This document shows positions 23,236-35,850 of a stretch of 64,000 nucleotides of DNA, one piece after another. A program made the translations under genes and the position numbers. Source of the stretch: Ancylostoma caninum (taxonomy: Eukaryota; Nematoda; Chromadorea; Rhabditida; Ancylostomatidae); NCBI GenBank assembly GCA_037903475.1, contig JBAJFG010000086.1, positions 434,001 to 498,000 of the forward strand, given 5' to 3'. Every line of letters begins with the position of its first letter. Position 1 is the first letter of the stretch. Under the pieces are notes generated by a model. The model was not told where the DNA came from and did no database searches. It saw only the letters and a list, made by a program, of their open reading frames with translations.

Positions 23236-23791
23236 GCACTTACACTTACACGTATCGTAGTTTATCTTCGGAATTTATGCAAAACGTTGCCGGATGCCTT
23301 CCTGGACTACCCGAAGGAGATCACGGGGGACGTTCCAAGCAGTGAACCCCAAACACTGCGATACTTAACTCTGGATCTCCAACGGAGTGGAACCAGCGAT
23401 AGGGACAGATTGCAATCTGCCGCTCAAACCACTGAGCCATCCGGGCTACTTTTTATGTTGCAGTTTGTTAGATAACTGCAGCAGTCGTAGGCAGCATACC
23501 ATATGTATTTGCAAAATAGGGGCACAGGGCAGGACTCGATCCCCTGACCACCACAACGTCGATCATTCGCTCAACCCACTGAACTATGCGCGCACGCGAT
23601 GCAACATACAAATGGTGTCCACTATTACTTACACTTACACTTATCGTAGTTTATCTTAAAAATTTAGGTGAAAAGGGAGTTGGGTGGGGCCACTCCTGTG
23701 AAGCCTAAGCCTAAGCCTTAAACCCATTCTTAAGCATAGGGTTAGGCTTATGTACGTGCAGGTTGCACGTCTACAAATAAATAAATAAATG
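23236..23791 (-). mobile_element. Dimeric tRNA-like SINE, copy 2
   Basis: Nearly identical to copy 1 over more than 500 bp, including both tRNA-like units (about 23595-23519 and 23447-23387 on the minus strand) and GCCTAAGCCTAAGCC near the right. It extends further than copy 1 and ends in (AAAT)4 at about 23776-23791. The high similarity indicates fairly recent movement. Confidence 0.75.
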
Positions 23792-23837
23792 GTTGTGGTC
23801 CATGTCTTGCAAGGAGAAACTCGAGGTTTCATCTAAA

Positions 23838-24093
23838 GTCTGGCAGCTCAGAGAGATCTGGTGGTGCGGCTTTGTCTGCAACTACGACCTCATCACTGTG
23901 TCGACCAAATAATCGGGTTTTCACACTTTTTTGGATATATTTAGGTGTGATTCCTTCCATTTTGACGCTTTCCCACTACCATTTACTAGAATCTCCTCCC
24001 AGAAGCATCCTGCGGCGTCCCTTTATCGATTGAACCATTGCGGTCGCAATTGCAGACAAAGTCACTCCAGCGGCTCTCTCTGAACTAACAGAC
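23838..24093. mobile_element. GTCTGTTAG-family MITE, copy 1
   Basis: The ends are inverted: GTCTGGCAGCTCAGAGAGA with CTTTGTCTGCAACTACGAC at the left, and GTCGCAATTGCAGACAAAG ... CTAACAGAC at the right. Length 256 bp, no coding capacity. Related to 28019-28257 and, more distantly, 32520-32736. Confidence 0.7.
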
Positions 24094-25302
24094 CATGCAT
24101 ACTTCTATATATGTTTACTATATTTATATTTATATTTTTTACACGTTTAGATAAGTATATTTCTCATATTTCCTGAGTTCCTTTTCCCGTGAAACGGGTT
24201 ATTGTGCAATAATTGAACTACTTTTGCATGCTTTTTTAGTAGTTTATTAGATAAAATTCTAGCAAATCAAAAAAAATCGCGAGAAAAAATTGCTCAGCGA
24301 AGAACACCAGCCTAAAATCAAAAGAGAAGAAAAAAAAGATAGGAAGAAACGTGTTCTGAGACGTGTTCGAATTCTTCTTTACGCTATTTTCCCCTCTTCC
24401 TGGAAGCATTTCCAGAATAATTGCTCAACTTTTCCATATTTCTCCGCTTTCCCTCAGGGAAACCTTATAGAAGCAACCATCCAGGAAATCCTACCACGTG
24501 GTCCCCAGTACTACCCGAAAAAATTAGCACTTTCACTCAAGCGTTGCAGCCGTTCACTTCCAAAAATGAGGTTTTCCATCAACGCTGATGACTACGCTGA
24601 AAAACGATACCAATAACGCTGAAAGCGTGGATGTAACGGAAAAATTAATCCATTTGATGGCCTTAGTGCCAGGATGACACGTAATTTGGCTAGTTGCGTG
24701 GATTCGCCTACGCATGCCTATCCAGTGGTCATCACCTCAAGAAATTGGGCTCATTTGTTATCCCTGGAGCAGAGTATTTTTGGTTATTTTTTCATCGAGC
24801 AAGTTTTTGTCTGATCCTCAGCAGATCATACGTTTGCAGAATGTTCTGGAATCCATAAATCCCTGGATTCCCGCGAAATCCGTGAGAAAAGCGTAGGAAA
24901 CGCGGCTAATACGATGTTAAAACCTTGTGAAGCCGCTTACAGCTTGTGTTTCCATCCGTTTACCAGGAAGTCCTACGCTGCAAGCGGATCTGTATGCGCT
25001 GACGTATGGGATGTAAACAGAAAACACGTTGTTGGATGGGCAACACGAAGGTCAGGAAGACTCCAGGAATCCATTAAGGGCCTATGGCTGTGTTGATCCT
25101 GGAATAGCATGCACGCTGGGCATAGCGGCTTTATAGGCGTGTAATTTCAATTTTACAGCATTTTTTAGTGTCTTAGTGATGTCCTGGCTGTTTTTCATCT
25201 GATCCGGGGAAAATGCTTTTCCCGAAATTATCCATATTTTCCATGCACATCCACGACGCTACCCAAATCCATATGGAGCGACCCATCTCACCCAGTGGCC
25301 GT

Positions 25303-25404
25303 ATGCGTCACTGACATTACCCAAGGTTAACGTGAGGACACTACACAAGTTTACCCACGAGTGTCAACATACATATTTACCCTGGGTATTCTCGGTAGTG
25401 CATT
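25303..25404. mobile_element. GATTACCC-family inverted repeat, copy A
   Basis: ATGCGTCACTGACATTACCC at the left is answered by CCCTGGGTATTCTCGGTAGT at the right. It belongs to the family best preserved at 53906-54024. Confidence 0.55.
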
Positions 25405-25877
25405 GAGACCCTGCTCTTGTATGTTCTACGAGCACCACGTCTTCCGTCCCGCGTACCACTTCCGCGCTATGTTTTTACCCTACACCTCCGGCTTAATCGC
25501 ATTCTCAGAAGGACTAAAAACCGCTCACTGGCCCCATGTCCTGCTGAGAGTAGACGCGTGACCTGGGAAGTAATCAGCTCCAAAAATGATCGTTCACCTC
25601 ACGTTAATCGTTGTTTTTGAACGCGTCACAGATGAAACGTGCGGGTTTAAGCAAATAGTCGGCGCCACAGTGGCGTCACACTGAAGCACGTCGTCGTTTG
25701 GAATGCTAGTACCAACGCGGAAGTACTTTTACATAATTTATCCTTATCAGCACATCGCTCACTGCTGTGAGAAAGGTTGAGAGTCCAGAAAAAGAGAGAT
25801 TCTCCCGTAAAAAGGCTGGTAATGCCAAATGGAATTGAATATATGGTCCGTCTCGAAAAAAAAGGGTTCCATGGTTG

Positions 25878-25962
25878 CAGAATCGTAGCAGGACCTCCCT
25901 GAGAGACACGGATAAGAGCATGCTCGAAATGAGAGGTTCTAGTAGGTCCTGCCTCGATTCTG
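25878..25962. repeat. Hairpin with 19-bp arms (17 matched)
   Basis: CAGAATCGTAGCAGGACCT at 25878-25896 pairs with AGGTCCTGCCTCGATTCTG at 25944-25962, leaving a 47-nt loop. No repeat of it was noticed in the window. Confidence 0.5.
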
Positions 25963-26244
25963 CCGCCGCGACGCTATGAAGCCGCGCGCGGAACACCTTG
26001 TAGAAGGACTTTGGAAATTCTGGAGGAGCTGTACACATAGTATATGAATATATAGTAAACTGTTTAATTTGAAAATGCAAGGCGGATTTGTACTCGTCAG
26101 GTTTTGAACGCTGTACCCTCAAGTCTACCATAGGACTAGCGAAATTTAACATAATAAAACTAACTAGAAAGAAATTTCAAAAAAAAGTGATGAGAATGGA
26201 TCAAATGGTTGGTGTTTTATCCTTCCTGCCGAATCGAGTACCAC

Positions 26245-26870
26245 AGCATAGCGAAAACTGGTCCCTTCTTTATGTAGATCATTGCCAATGAAATGTAAAA
26301 ACCATAAGAACTCTGCAATAGGAGAATATTATAAGTAATATATAATTCTGGAAATGATCTTTTTAATATCCTGTGTAAGATTGATGGTAACACGATAATT
26401 AGTCCCTAGATATTCACTCTGACACTAACACGAGAACTGGTCCCTAGATATCAACTCTAGAAACATTTGTAAAGGGCGAAGTGGTCTTTGCTTCCGATGC
26501 GAGAACTGGCCCCTAAGCAAGTGCTTGGAACGTAGCCAAAAGATCTAAAATCGCTGGAGGACAACCTTACCACGTGAATGCAACATACATATTATTATAT
26601 ATAATAGAAGGAATAGTATGTGTAGGATCAGTGTTGATGCGAGAATTGGTCCCTCAACAGTTACGTAAATACAAGGCAAAAGATAGATTTGTGATTGCTT
26701 CTGATGCGAGAACTGGTCCCCGAATAGATTCTTGGACCATGGCTAAAAAGTCTAAAAATCGTTAGAAGACTAAATTGTGACAAAAATACGCATTTTAAAT
26801 AATATATATTAAGTATGAGTAATAATCTATGTCGCATCAATATTGATGCGAGAACTGGTCTCTGAGCGTC
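26245..26870 (+). repeat. Diverged tandem array with a conserved GAGAACTGGTCCC box (array 1)
   Basis: Box copies lie near 26252, 26392, 26431, 26501, 26641, 26706 and 26850. Several gaps are 140-144 bp and others near 70 or 39. The flanks of the 26501 and 26706 boxes still align (CTTGGA, AAAAGATCTAAAATCG-like), so these are old ~140-bp repeat units in which the box stayed better conserved than the rest. The consensus start is GATGCGAGAACTGGTCCC. Confidence 0.7.
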
Positions 26871-28018
26871 TGCTCCAAAAAATTACAGACAGACTTCTTT
26901 CGTATTATTGTAGACGAATAGGGGGAAATTCCTTCCCTTTTCCTCTTTTTACATGGATTTTACTTTTTTCACGGAAATTTTCTTGGATTCTGAGGGCTTC
27001 CCCCTTAGTCTCGTTGGGAAATTGTCTAAAATTTTATGGACATAGGTCTACGTCATCCTCGCACATGGTCCCAGACGTTTTTTCCAATTGTTTTTATAAT
27101 AGCCGCGTAATCGACGCACCTCTAATCGACCTGTACTTCCGCTGACCACTCTTTATCCCTCTGGCGGCTGTTCTAATCCAGAACTTTGCTCACTGATCCT
27201 TTGCGGCTAAAAACCATTGACATTTGTGGCGAAGTCGAATCTACTTAGTTATATATTGAGTTAGAGCAATTAAAGAGTTTCTTTTCACGTAGACAGCTGT
27301 TTCTGAAACATTCTAGCACTACAGGAGTACTAATTAAGAATTAGACTTTAATGCGTTACATTTTCGATTGTAGATTGATGTGTAGCGCCAGGGTAAAAAT
27401 CAGAGATTTTATTATGCTCCAATTCGCACTTCTACCTGCCAGAAACCGAGCGCTCGTCTTCAAGAAGATGGTCCTACTTTTAAAGACACAAACATAGTGG
27501 AATCCGAAAAGCCTCCTCTCTGGATATGATCCTTTTTCAAATTGATATTTTCCGGATTTTAAGGAGAATTAAGTCCAAAAAATGGATTCTGGGATTTTAC
27601 CTGGTCTGGATCACAAGATGAGGACAGTCGTCCTCGGAAATAACTGGCTTTTGAATCCTGGCAATTTTTCTTTTAATTCAACTACGGTCTGCTAGCTTAA
27701 CGAGTGCGTAAGGAAGGCTTTGGTCGTAATCGCGGTTGACGAAGCGTGGACGTGCTCCACCGGGTAATCAGCAGGCGTTTTTTCTCATTCTTGACATTTT
27801 CCACTGGAATTCGTTGTGTATGGACGATATTTTGTCTACATTTTGGTTCCTTTTCTCTTTGATTTCACAAATAATTGCCATTTCACACAGTTTTTACGTT
27901 GTTTTCTATATATTGAGGTACTAGTAAACAAAATAGGAAGAGAAGAATTGGAAATGAGACGGAACAAGGTTTACATGCACAATGAAAAATCAAAAATTAA
28001 GAAATAAAAACGCCTATA

Positions 28019-28257
28019 GTCTGTTATCTAGAAGAGGGCCGATGAAGTGACTTTGTCTGTAATTACGACGACCTCAGCACGGTGTCGAACAGCTGATCTG
28101 ATTTTTACACTCTTCCTGTGAGTTTCTGATGTTTCCCCACTGCCACTTAGTAAAATTTCCTTCCAGACGCTTTCTGCGACGTCCTTCAATCGATGGAACC
28201 AGTGGGGTCGTAATTGCAGACAAAGTCACTCCATCGGGCCTCCATCAGCTAACAGAC
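28019..28257. mobile_element. GTCTGTTAG-family MITE, copy 2
   Basis: The left end GTCTGTTATCTAGAAGAGGG and right end CCATCAGCTAACAGAC are inverted. The subterminal GTGACTTTGTCTG and CAGACAAAGTCAC are perfect. Length 239 bp. Confidence 0.75.
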
Positions 28258-28259
28258 CA

Positions 28260-29460
28260 TACAAATTATGTCCTCTAGCAGTACATACAGCCAACAACTC
28301 AAAAGATTAAGAAAATACCAACTCGATACGTGTAAACAAGTACAAAAACAAGTAAACACCCATTCTTCGTTTTGTTCCTTACTCTATACGGAGTGAAAGA
28401 TATGCGATCAAGCCTTCCCCGGGATTCATCCTTCATTTGCAATGAAGGAAGCTCTTCTATAACTGGGAGATGTATTCCTGTGTGGGCTATTCATCACTCT
28501 GCACCCCAGCTCGAAAATCTGCTATAGCTGCTAGCTGCAGTTTTTATTTATTTCCATTCCCTGCACCTTCTCCGTGTCCCTCACATCTCAATGTCAGATG
28601 ATGTCATGTGCACGCATACCGCCGTGACATCATCGCGGTCAGCGCGGTGATTGTCTCAAGTGCAGCCCCTCGTCTCGCCGATTTCGTGCAGTTCCAAGGT
28701 GTCCGAACGGTGTGCGACGTTGACGAGACTGGTTCAAAACGCATGTGATCGTCGAATACGTTGTGGCCGATCGGATATCGCTGTCACAGCCAAAAATAGA
28801 ACCGTCGTCGTCGCAAACACCGGCGATCTGTTCGGCGAATAAGGATGATTGATTGAGGTGATGGCTGGATCACCGGTCGATGGTGGATTTACGGAAGTCC
28901 TTTGGTTTTTCGAGGATCGATAGAGCTGTACGGGCGAACAAATTCTGAGAAAATGAATTTTTCAAAGGGGCTAATCCATAGCGGATATCATTCGAGGATA
29001 ATCTCTGAGGAGCCACATTTTCAATTCCCGTCGAGCTGAAAGGAAAACACGGAGAAAGGATGATGAACGGAGAAAAAAAGCCTGGATTCAAGAACATTTG
29101 CGGAAAAGTTGGGTGTGGGAAGTGTATTCATAGGCTGGGGAACAGTTCTCGTGTAAGGGTAGAAGAGTGGGTAGGAAAAAAAAAGGAAGAAGGAATGAGA
29201 TAGAGTGTTGCATCACGACCATCCATAATTAAATTTTACAAATTGTTACGAATGTTTTCTGGCGCTAGTAGCCGTTTGTTCACCTTTTTGGGAGAGCAAT
29301 TTTAAAAAAAAATATGACTGGACCTGTATGACACTCATTTGAATACTGATATTATTTTCCAAGCGAACAGCTGATATTGTTGAATTTACATGTTAATTTT
29401 TTGAAATTTAGAAATAGCTAATGTACCATAAGTATTGCTTAAGTTTGATTCTGGAATGAA
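28260..29460. other. GC-rich island near 28620-28850; no proven gene
   Basis: The island is open in several frames. The longest minus-strand frame (containing AEQIAGVCDDDGSIFGCDSD) spans about 76 codons without an ATG and could be an exon, but no consistent splice partner was found. A degenerate box (GGGGAACAGTTCTCG, minus) lies at 29137. Confidence 0.25.
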
Positions 29461-29464
29461 CAGT

Positions 29465-29950
29465 ATGGCGCGAGAACTGGTCCCTGAGCAACTAGAACGT
29501 CATTCTTCGAAGCTTTGCCAATCATTACAACACAGATTTAAACTAAAGGGTGGCACAAATAATAAATATTAGAACAGATCGTATAGCTAAATACCCCTAC
29601 ATCGAAATTAAGCACTGAGATGAGAACTGGTCCCTGAGCAACTACTTCACACAATTGCCAACGGAGTCTAAAAACTCCTACGGAACAATTTTCTATTAAA
29701 AAGCACACGCATAGTACAGGTTATTATAACGAATAATACGTATATCCAGAATCAGGAGTGGAGCGAGAACTGGTCCCCAAGCAGCTATCTCGGGTCACTG
29801 CCAGCGAAACTACTGCAATAGAATGCATTAAACGTAATGTACTATATATATTTTTACATATAATATATATTTTCCATTATACATTATATGAAATACATTT
29901 AAAGAAGAGGTATCTGGAGGCGAAAATGGCGAGAACTGGTCCCCGACCAA
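29465..29950 (+). repeat. GAGAACTGGTCCC box array 2
   Basis: Boxes near 29472, 29622, 29766 and 29931 (spacing about 150, 144 and 165) are followed by GAGCAACTA or close variants. The DNA between them is AT-rich and strongly diverged. Confidence 0.75.
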
Positions 29951-30599
29951 CTATTAAAGCAACTAATAATAGCCTACAACGTAGATCTAGCAGGAATTTT
30001 GAAGATTTAATCACTCCAAGGTTTAATACTATTTTCTTTTACTTCCTGCCCTATATTAGGGCAACAGGGAAGCGAAAAGAGAATAGAACTATAGAATCAA
30101 AGAAGAATGGAACTATGTAGTCCTATGTAGAACCCGTCATCAGAAGCTATTCAAACCCTTAACCGCTGCACTTTGCAACGCACAATACGTCTTCGTCGGA
30201 AATGCAGAAAGCGCCCCATCATTGCTTGTTATCGTCAAAGAGCCCAGGTGCAGCCCCTGACGTCGTCACGCAGTTTTCCGTCTGGTCCATCCGGAACCAC
30301 ACTCTGATGCGACTATTCAGAGACGCTGGCTGCCCTTGTAGTGCTAGTGGACCTCGGCAGCGCCTGCATCAACCATTCCATTCAGATGTCTAGTGGTCGA
30401 CGGCGTGTTTTTCTGAGCCAGTCACGCATAGTCAGTGCTTTCTTTACTGCTATTCTGTGATACACAAGAGCCTGAATAGCACAGCAGGGTGACAAGCATC
30501 AATTGATGGAATCTATCCAGAAATGAGGAAGTATAGCCGGGCAAGACAGTGATCTCTGGGGATATTTTGCTGAAAAGAATACAAATGTCTAAAATTTCT

Positions 30600-30830
30600 T
30601 ATAAAAACTGTAAAAAGCGCACATCATTAACACATAACAAATAATATATAGTAGACAATAATACAGTAAACAACTTTATAAGACATCAAATAATATATGA
30701 CCAACAATAAACAACAATTAATATAATGAATGACGCGGTAATTAACAACATAATAAATATTTGATGTATACTACAACTAATATATAGTATTTCACATATA
30801 GTAAAACAATATAGTATAGTTACGGAAAAA
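30600..30830. repeat. AT-rich ATATAGTA low-complexity tract
   Basis: Repeated AATAATATATAGTA and ACAATA words without clear monomers. Confidence 0.5.
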
Positions 30831-30970
30831 TACCCCTTCCCCGTCCACCATTTCCCCCCGCTCCCCCGACATTCGAATGCCGCATTTTCGAGATTACATT
30901 ATGGAATGGATAAAAGTTTCATTTCCTTCCTCCTCCCCCCCCCCGGGCTCCCCGCGAAACTGGTATCTAG

Positions 30971-31217
30971 CAGTGGCGGAGGCAGAAAGTGGGCGGGAGG
31001 GGGGAGGGGTGTGGGAAAAAAGTGGAGTCTCCTCCGTTTTGGGGACCCAGACGGAAAATAAAATTGATAACAACCTTAATTGTAATAATAAATATTAATA
31101 AAAATTATATTAAAAATAATAATGAAAATGAACTAATAAAAATAAACTAATACAAGATTTTTATATGTATTGCAAAGTAATTTCAAAGCGCTCCCCCCCC
31201 CTACGTCCGTCACTGCA
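30971..31217. mobile_element. hAT-like MITE, copy 1
   Basis: The ends are GCAGTGGCGGAGGCAG at the left and, reversed at the right, ...ACGTCCGTCACTGC, each next to a G/C run. ATCTA flanks both sides. The interior is an AT-rich AATAATAAA stretch that matches the element ending at 61905. CAGTGGCGGA termini are typical of hAT-type elements (family knowledge). Confidence 0.65.
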
Positions 31218-31219
31218 TC

Positions 31220-32510
31220 TAGTAATATTAAGTAGCAAATGAATATCTCATATAGATCTTATATAGCGAATATCCATAGATCTAGGTATCAAAATATAAC
31301 CGCAAAACTCGTCCGCCAAGGCGAAAGCTCGTCCATCAAGGACGACATGCCTCACTGGGTCTTAAGAGTAACGATGAAAAGTGTGATTCACAGGAGCTTG
31401 AATATACAACTGTTATTCTACCCGTGGTACCTAGCAAATTTGTAAAATATGTACTCGGAGAAGTTGAGCAAGCATAGTGGAATACAGTTGAAAACCCTGC
31501 ATAGCCGGAGTTTTTTAGACGTGGATTAGTCGAGGTGATTTCAAGGTTATCAAACCCACCTCTCTAAAAACTGGGAGCGGGGGGGGGGGGGAAGGACAGC
31601 AACACTGAATTCCTTGGGAATTTCCCGGGCAAACCTGTTGAATTGGTGTTTTCACTAAGAATTACCCACGCATTCAGCTCTTTTGTCGGCTAGACCTGTT
31701 CGTCGTGGAATTTCCCGGTTGCAAACAGTATCTACTGCGTTCCTGAGCTTCAGATCCACGAATTTCTGTTGCTTCCAGGAACGGAAAGGAATTCATAAAT
31801 GCTCTGAAGCAATTGTAGATTTCTAGACGATCTCGAGAAAATGAGTTTGCAAGCGGGGAAAGTCTCAGAGAATAAATCTGAAAACCGAAGATAATTGCAG
31901 GGAAATTTGTGAAAAATAGAAATTTCCACCCGGAGAAACACATCCACTCAGGTAGATCCATTTCAGACTGTTTCTGACAGTTTCATGTGCTAACTCTATA
32001 TGACCAAGAGAAAACTTCCTACCCCTGCGCCCCCCCCCCCCCCTTACATCGCCGAACCCTGCCGCCGTCTCGATATTACTTCACACCCTACCAAGTCGTG
32101 CAGAATCCTGTTGTGTTTTGTGTTTGCATGACTGGTTGCTGTTGTAAGCTTTCCCTGTTTCTGTCTCCGATCCAGTCTTGGACGATGAATCGAGTACCAG
32201 AACGCAATCATTTCGCACCCTGTTCCCGGACAGATCCTTGGGAAAATCCAATCGGATCTGTGACAGCTGCATGGCAGATTCTGCTGCTTAGCTAATCCCA
32301 TTAGCCATTACTGGCGGAAACAGCGTCGTAAACCTTTATATGGTATTACGTGGGAGATCCTAGAGATCTCTGAAAACTCATTAATTCATTTTCGGTATCT
32401 CTAATCCTTTAGAATGATTCATAGTCAAGGTAAAGCACCTTGAAATTGTCGAGATGCAGCCATTCCTTGTATTTACTGCAGCTCCAAGTGCTTCAGGCTA
32501 TAGTCTGATA
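31220..32510. other. No proven gene; one coding-like stretch
   Basis: Near 32175-32290 a frame after a CCAG (reading NRVPERNHFAPCSRTDPWEN...) looks protein-like, but lacks a clear donor and partner exons. A C14 tract lies at 32030-32043 and a G13 tract at 31579-31591. Confidence 0.2.
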
Positions 32511-32519
32511 AATTATAGA

Positions 32520-32736
32520 GTGCGTTTTTGCCTTTGTCTGCAATTACGGCTGCAGCACGGTATCAGCCGGCTGATCACTGGATCGAGAGGTCGCCGTAGG
32601 ATGCGCCAGATAGGAGACAGTAGGAAAACATCAAAATGGAAGGAACCACACCATATCCATGAAAATTAGATTGAATCAGCTGATCATTCGTCCGATACCG
32701 CGTCGCAGCCGCAGTTGCGGACAAAGTCACAGACGC
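32520..32736. mobile_element. GTCTGTTAG-family MITE, diverged copy 3
   Basis: GTGCGTTTTTGCC with CTTTGTCTGCAATTACGGC at the left mirrors GCCGCAGTTGCGGACAAAG ... GACGCAC at the right. Open frames across it are repeat shadows. Confidence 0.5.
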
Positions 32737-33649
32737 ACTTCTGAAGACACCAGAATGTACAATGACTGTGAGGCTTCAGCTTTCTTTTTACTATGTTGGG
32801 CTTCCACCGTCTTACACAGCATTGATCTCGGACCTTCTAATTTGGCTCACATCCAAGACCCCGTGTTTTTGACGTAAATGGCCCTGGACCGTCTTCAACG
32901 CACCAGTAATTTCGAACTTCTCGATTTCTTTTACACCACTTTGTGTTTTTTCTTGTTTGTTCAAAGGAGAAATATCAATTTATGTGTAGTTATATACGAT
33001 AAAACATATGGCTCAAGATTAGCCACAGATAGTTGCGTATACAGAAAACGCGCTCCATTCGCAACGATCTGACCCAGTTCAAACAAGGTGCGGTGTAAGT
33101 GTTAGCGCTTTTGAAGCCAACTTACTCTCTTATTTCTCCAACATATCTTTGTTTCCTCATTCAGTGCAATTCACCCTATCATCTTTATATGATTACGTTT
33201 CATTCTGCTCTTTTTTCTAATTTTTGGTAACTTTTACAAGAGATTTTTCGAGAATATTCCAGAAACAGTCCGTGAATTCATTCAAAAAGTGAGATCTCCT
33301 GAAGAAGACACTGAAAGGAAAAAACCAATCCATAAAAAAGTTCTAGAAGATCTCTAGTTCACTTGTCACATAGCCATGTCTCATAGTAGACGAGTTTTTC
33401 TCTCTGTCTTGAGCGTCCTTTCAACAGTATCTCACTTTTTGTCTCGTGATATCAAGGGAAAGTGCACCGCGTGACAGAATTGTCAGGATGTCTGTAGGGA
33501 GATAAGGTTTTTTTTCTTTTGGTTGAGACTAGGACGTGGTGAGAGTGATGGATGGGACCTAAGAACGACTCAAGATCATTCCTGGTGATATTCATTCTGA
33601 GAAGTAGGCATAGTAACAGTTCATCATGCACAGAAGTTTTGTAAAGTCG

Positions 33650-34385
33650 TAAGCGAGAACTGGTCCCTGGACGGTAAGGAGGCTACGGACAAGTTTGCTG
33701 GGTAATCCAATGTCAAATATGAAGTAAGTTAAGATCATGAAAGAGAATATAGGACCTCCTTGCATGGCTTCACATGTTGGGGACCAGTTCTCGCACCTTG
33801 CTGTCACCATTTTCACAGCTTGCTAGCATAATTTTTTATGATTTTAATTTTATTTTTGGAGTAAAAGTGAGGTACTTTTACCTCTACTTCATTTAATATG
33901 AGGATCCTAAGCGATGTGTTGTTCCAGCTGCTATATAAACACCAAATATTTTTCATGGCTACCGTATTTGTGCCATTCTTTCTAGACTTTGGCTCTAAAA
34001 ATTTGTTATTCAACGGCCAGACACAGATTATAGTGACCCTATCCCATTGAAATTCTATCACTAGACATGTTTTTAGTCTGTGCCCCGTGAAATATCTGTT
34101 TATTATGAATAAATTGGGTCCATAGCACATTTTTGTGGGAAAAAGAGGCGCAAATAGAAAATAGCGCTTTTACGGAGTAAATTCTATGAACACAGCGCAT
34201 TCTTGGGTCGTAAGGGTGGGCCCGCCTATTTCTTTACCACATATTTTAACCTCTAATTTATCGGGATGATATATGTATTTCCACTACATATAGAAGCTAA
34301 GCTTGTCTGAAGCTCGAAGGTATCAATATTCTGAAGTTTCCAACGCTTTTCACTGGGGTAAAGTGATGGGGACCAGTTCTCGTAG
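33650..34385. repeat. Three isolated GAGAACTGGTCCC boxes in mixed orientation
   Basis: One + strand box lies at about 33652-33668 and two minus-strand boxes at about 33780-33796 and 34368-34384. The first two face each other about 130 bp apart. Confidence 0.6.
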
Positions 34386-35089
34386 GTATTACTGGTGACT
34401 TTGCAAGTGATGTTGAAGATTTTTTTTCTGATGAGATGATTAGAACTGGTTGGGAGAATCCTCCAAATGTCTCCAATGATGGGATTATTAGCACATTCTA
34501 GGTGTTTTGCCAGAGAACTGCCACAACAACACCCACTCAGCGGTTAGTGAGCGAGCTATTTCGCCCCCTTATTTACCTGAATATCTGGAGCACTGAATGA
34601 GTAAGCAAGTGATGCGCCCGCCACAAAAATAGACCATATAGCATCCCAAAAATATCCCCATCAATTTGCCAACGGAAATTCAGCCGTTGGCGACGGAAAT
34701 GATGCGTGCTGACTCTGCTGCAAGACGCGGTTTTTGCTGACCGGCCGTTCCCACGCAATCCTAATCCGCTTCTAATGGATAACTATGTAGGAGCTGCGGA
34801 GTTTTTCTGCACTTTGCGGACAGAATATGTTATTAAATGGAGTTTGTGCAGCTATTGCAGCCTCTCCATTGTCAGAGAACATTAAGTGCTTGTTGGCGGA
34901 CTAGGAAAAGGGCAGCCTCTGCCCCATTAATGGAAAAGTTCAGGCTGTCAAAGTCGCTGAATTGCTTTCAAGGAAGCGTGGGTGGCTGAAAATGGGCAGA
35001 AATATGGTTATTAATCTCAAATATAAGAACCAACAAGAAAGGCTTAAAAATTATAAGGACATAGAATCGAAATTTGATAAGAACTAGTG

Positions 35090-35850
35090 GTGTTAGTAAC
35101 AAAATTACTGTGCACAGTAATATAGTAGCACAGGTGACATAACAGATAACATTGCACTTATATAATAATAGAATAATATATATTGTATGATATAATACAC
35201 ATTATAATAATATAGTAGCGTCACAGTATAATAATCTAGTACAATATTGAAGTAAAAGGATTACTTTCATTAAAGTAGTTTTCAGCTGTTCACATAATAA
35301 ATATGTTAATACGATGTTGTACTATAATAATTAGGCTAATACGATATTGTATTATTACATATTTCAGTATAATAATGTAATACAACATTGAAATAGAAAA
35401 GTAACTTTCATTATAATAGTTTTTAGTTGTTCATATAATAATTGGACTACTTAGTATATAATAGATAATACGTTTTTGTACTAATATATATCAATATCAT
35501 GATATTTGTAAGTACTGAAGTAACGCAATATTAAGATAGTTTTTAAAGCCAAAACAATAGACTTTGATTGTTTTTGTAGTACATGCAGTGTTGTACATAT
35601 AGTAAATATATAATATATAAAAAATAATATGATATTGCAATATTGACATAATCTCATAATACGATACCATAATACAGGCGAGCAGCTTTTTGAGCTGAAG
35701 CGATGGGCGTTAAATTGTTTTCTTAGTGGTACATATGTGTACTAAGTTGTGTAAATAATATATAGTAAATAAAACAATGCTGTAATAATGCAATACGATC
35801 ATATTCTAGTAACACACAACAATGAATTAGCTTTTTGAGCTTTAGCATTG
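35090..35850. repeat. AT-rich tandem repeat with about 141-bp period
   Basis: CAGTATAATAAT at 35224 recurs at 35365, and the downstream landmark (GTAACTTTCATTATAATAGTTTT-like) recurs near 35276, 35416 and 35536. The copies are diverged and embedded in ATATAGTA-type sequence. Confidence 0.6.

Larger units (their letters stand above)
24094..26240. other. No supported gene; one GATTACCC copy and one hairpin
   Basis: An open frame at 24290-24616 (K/R-rich start) has no start or splice evidence. The GATTACCC element lies at 25303-25404 and a hairpin at 25878-25962. Confidence 0.3.

Noticed and set aside
26245..29950. CRISPR-like spaced repeats
   Set aside because: Box spacing of about 145 bp, divergence between units and the eukaryotic context rule this out.
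30877..31098. 73-codon frame
   Set aside because: Most of it lies in the hAT-like MITE and adjoining C/G tracts.
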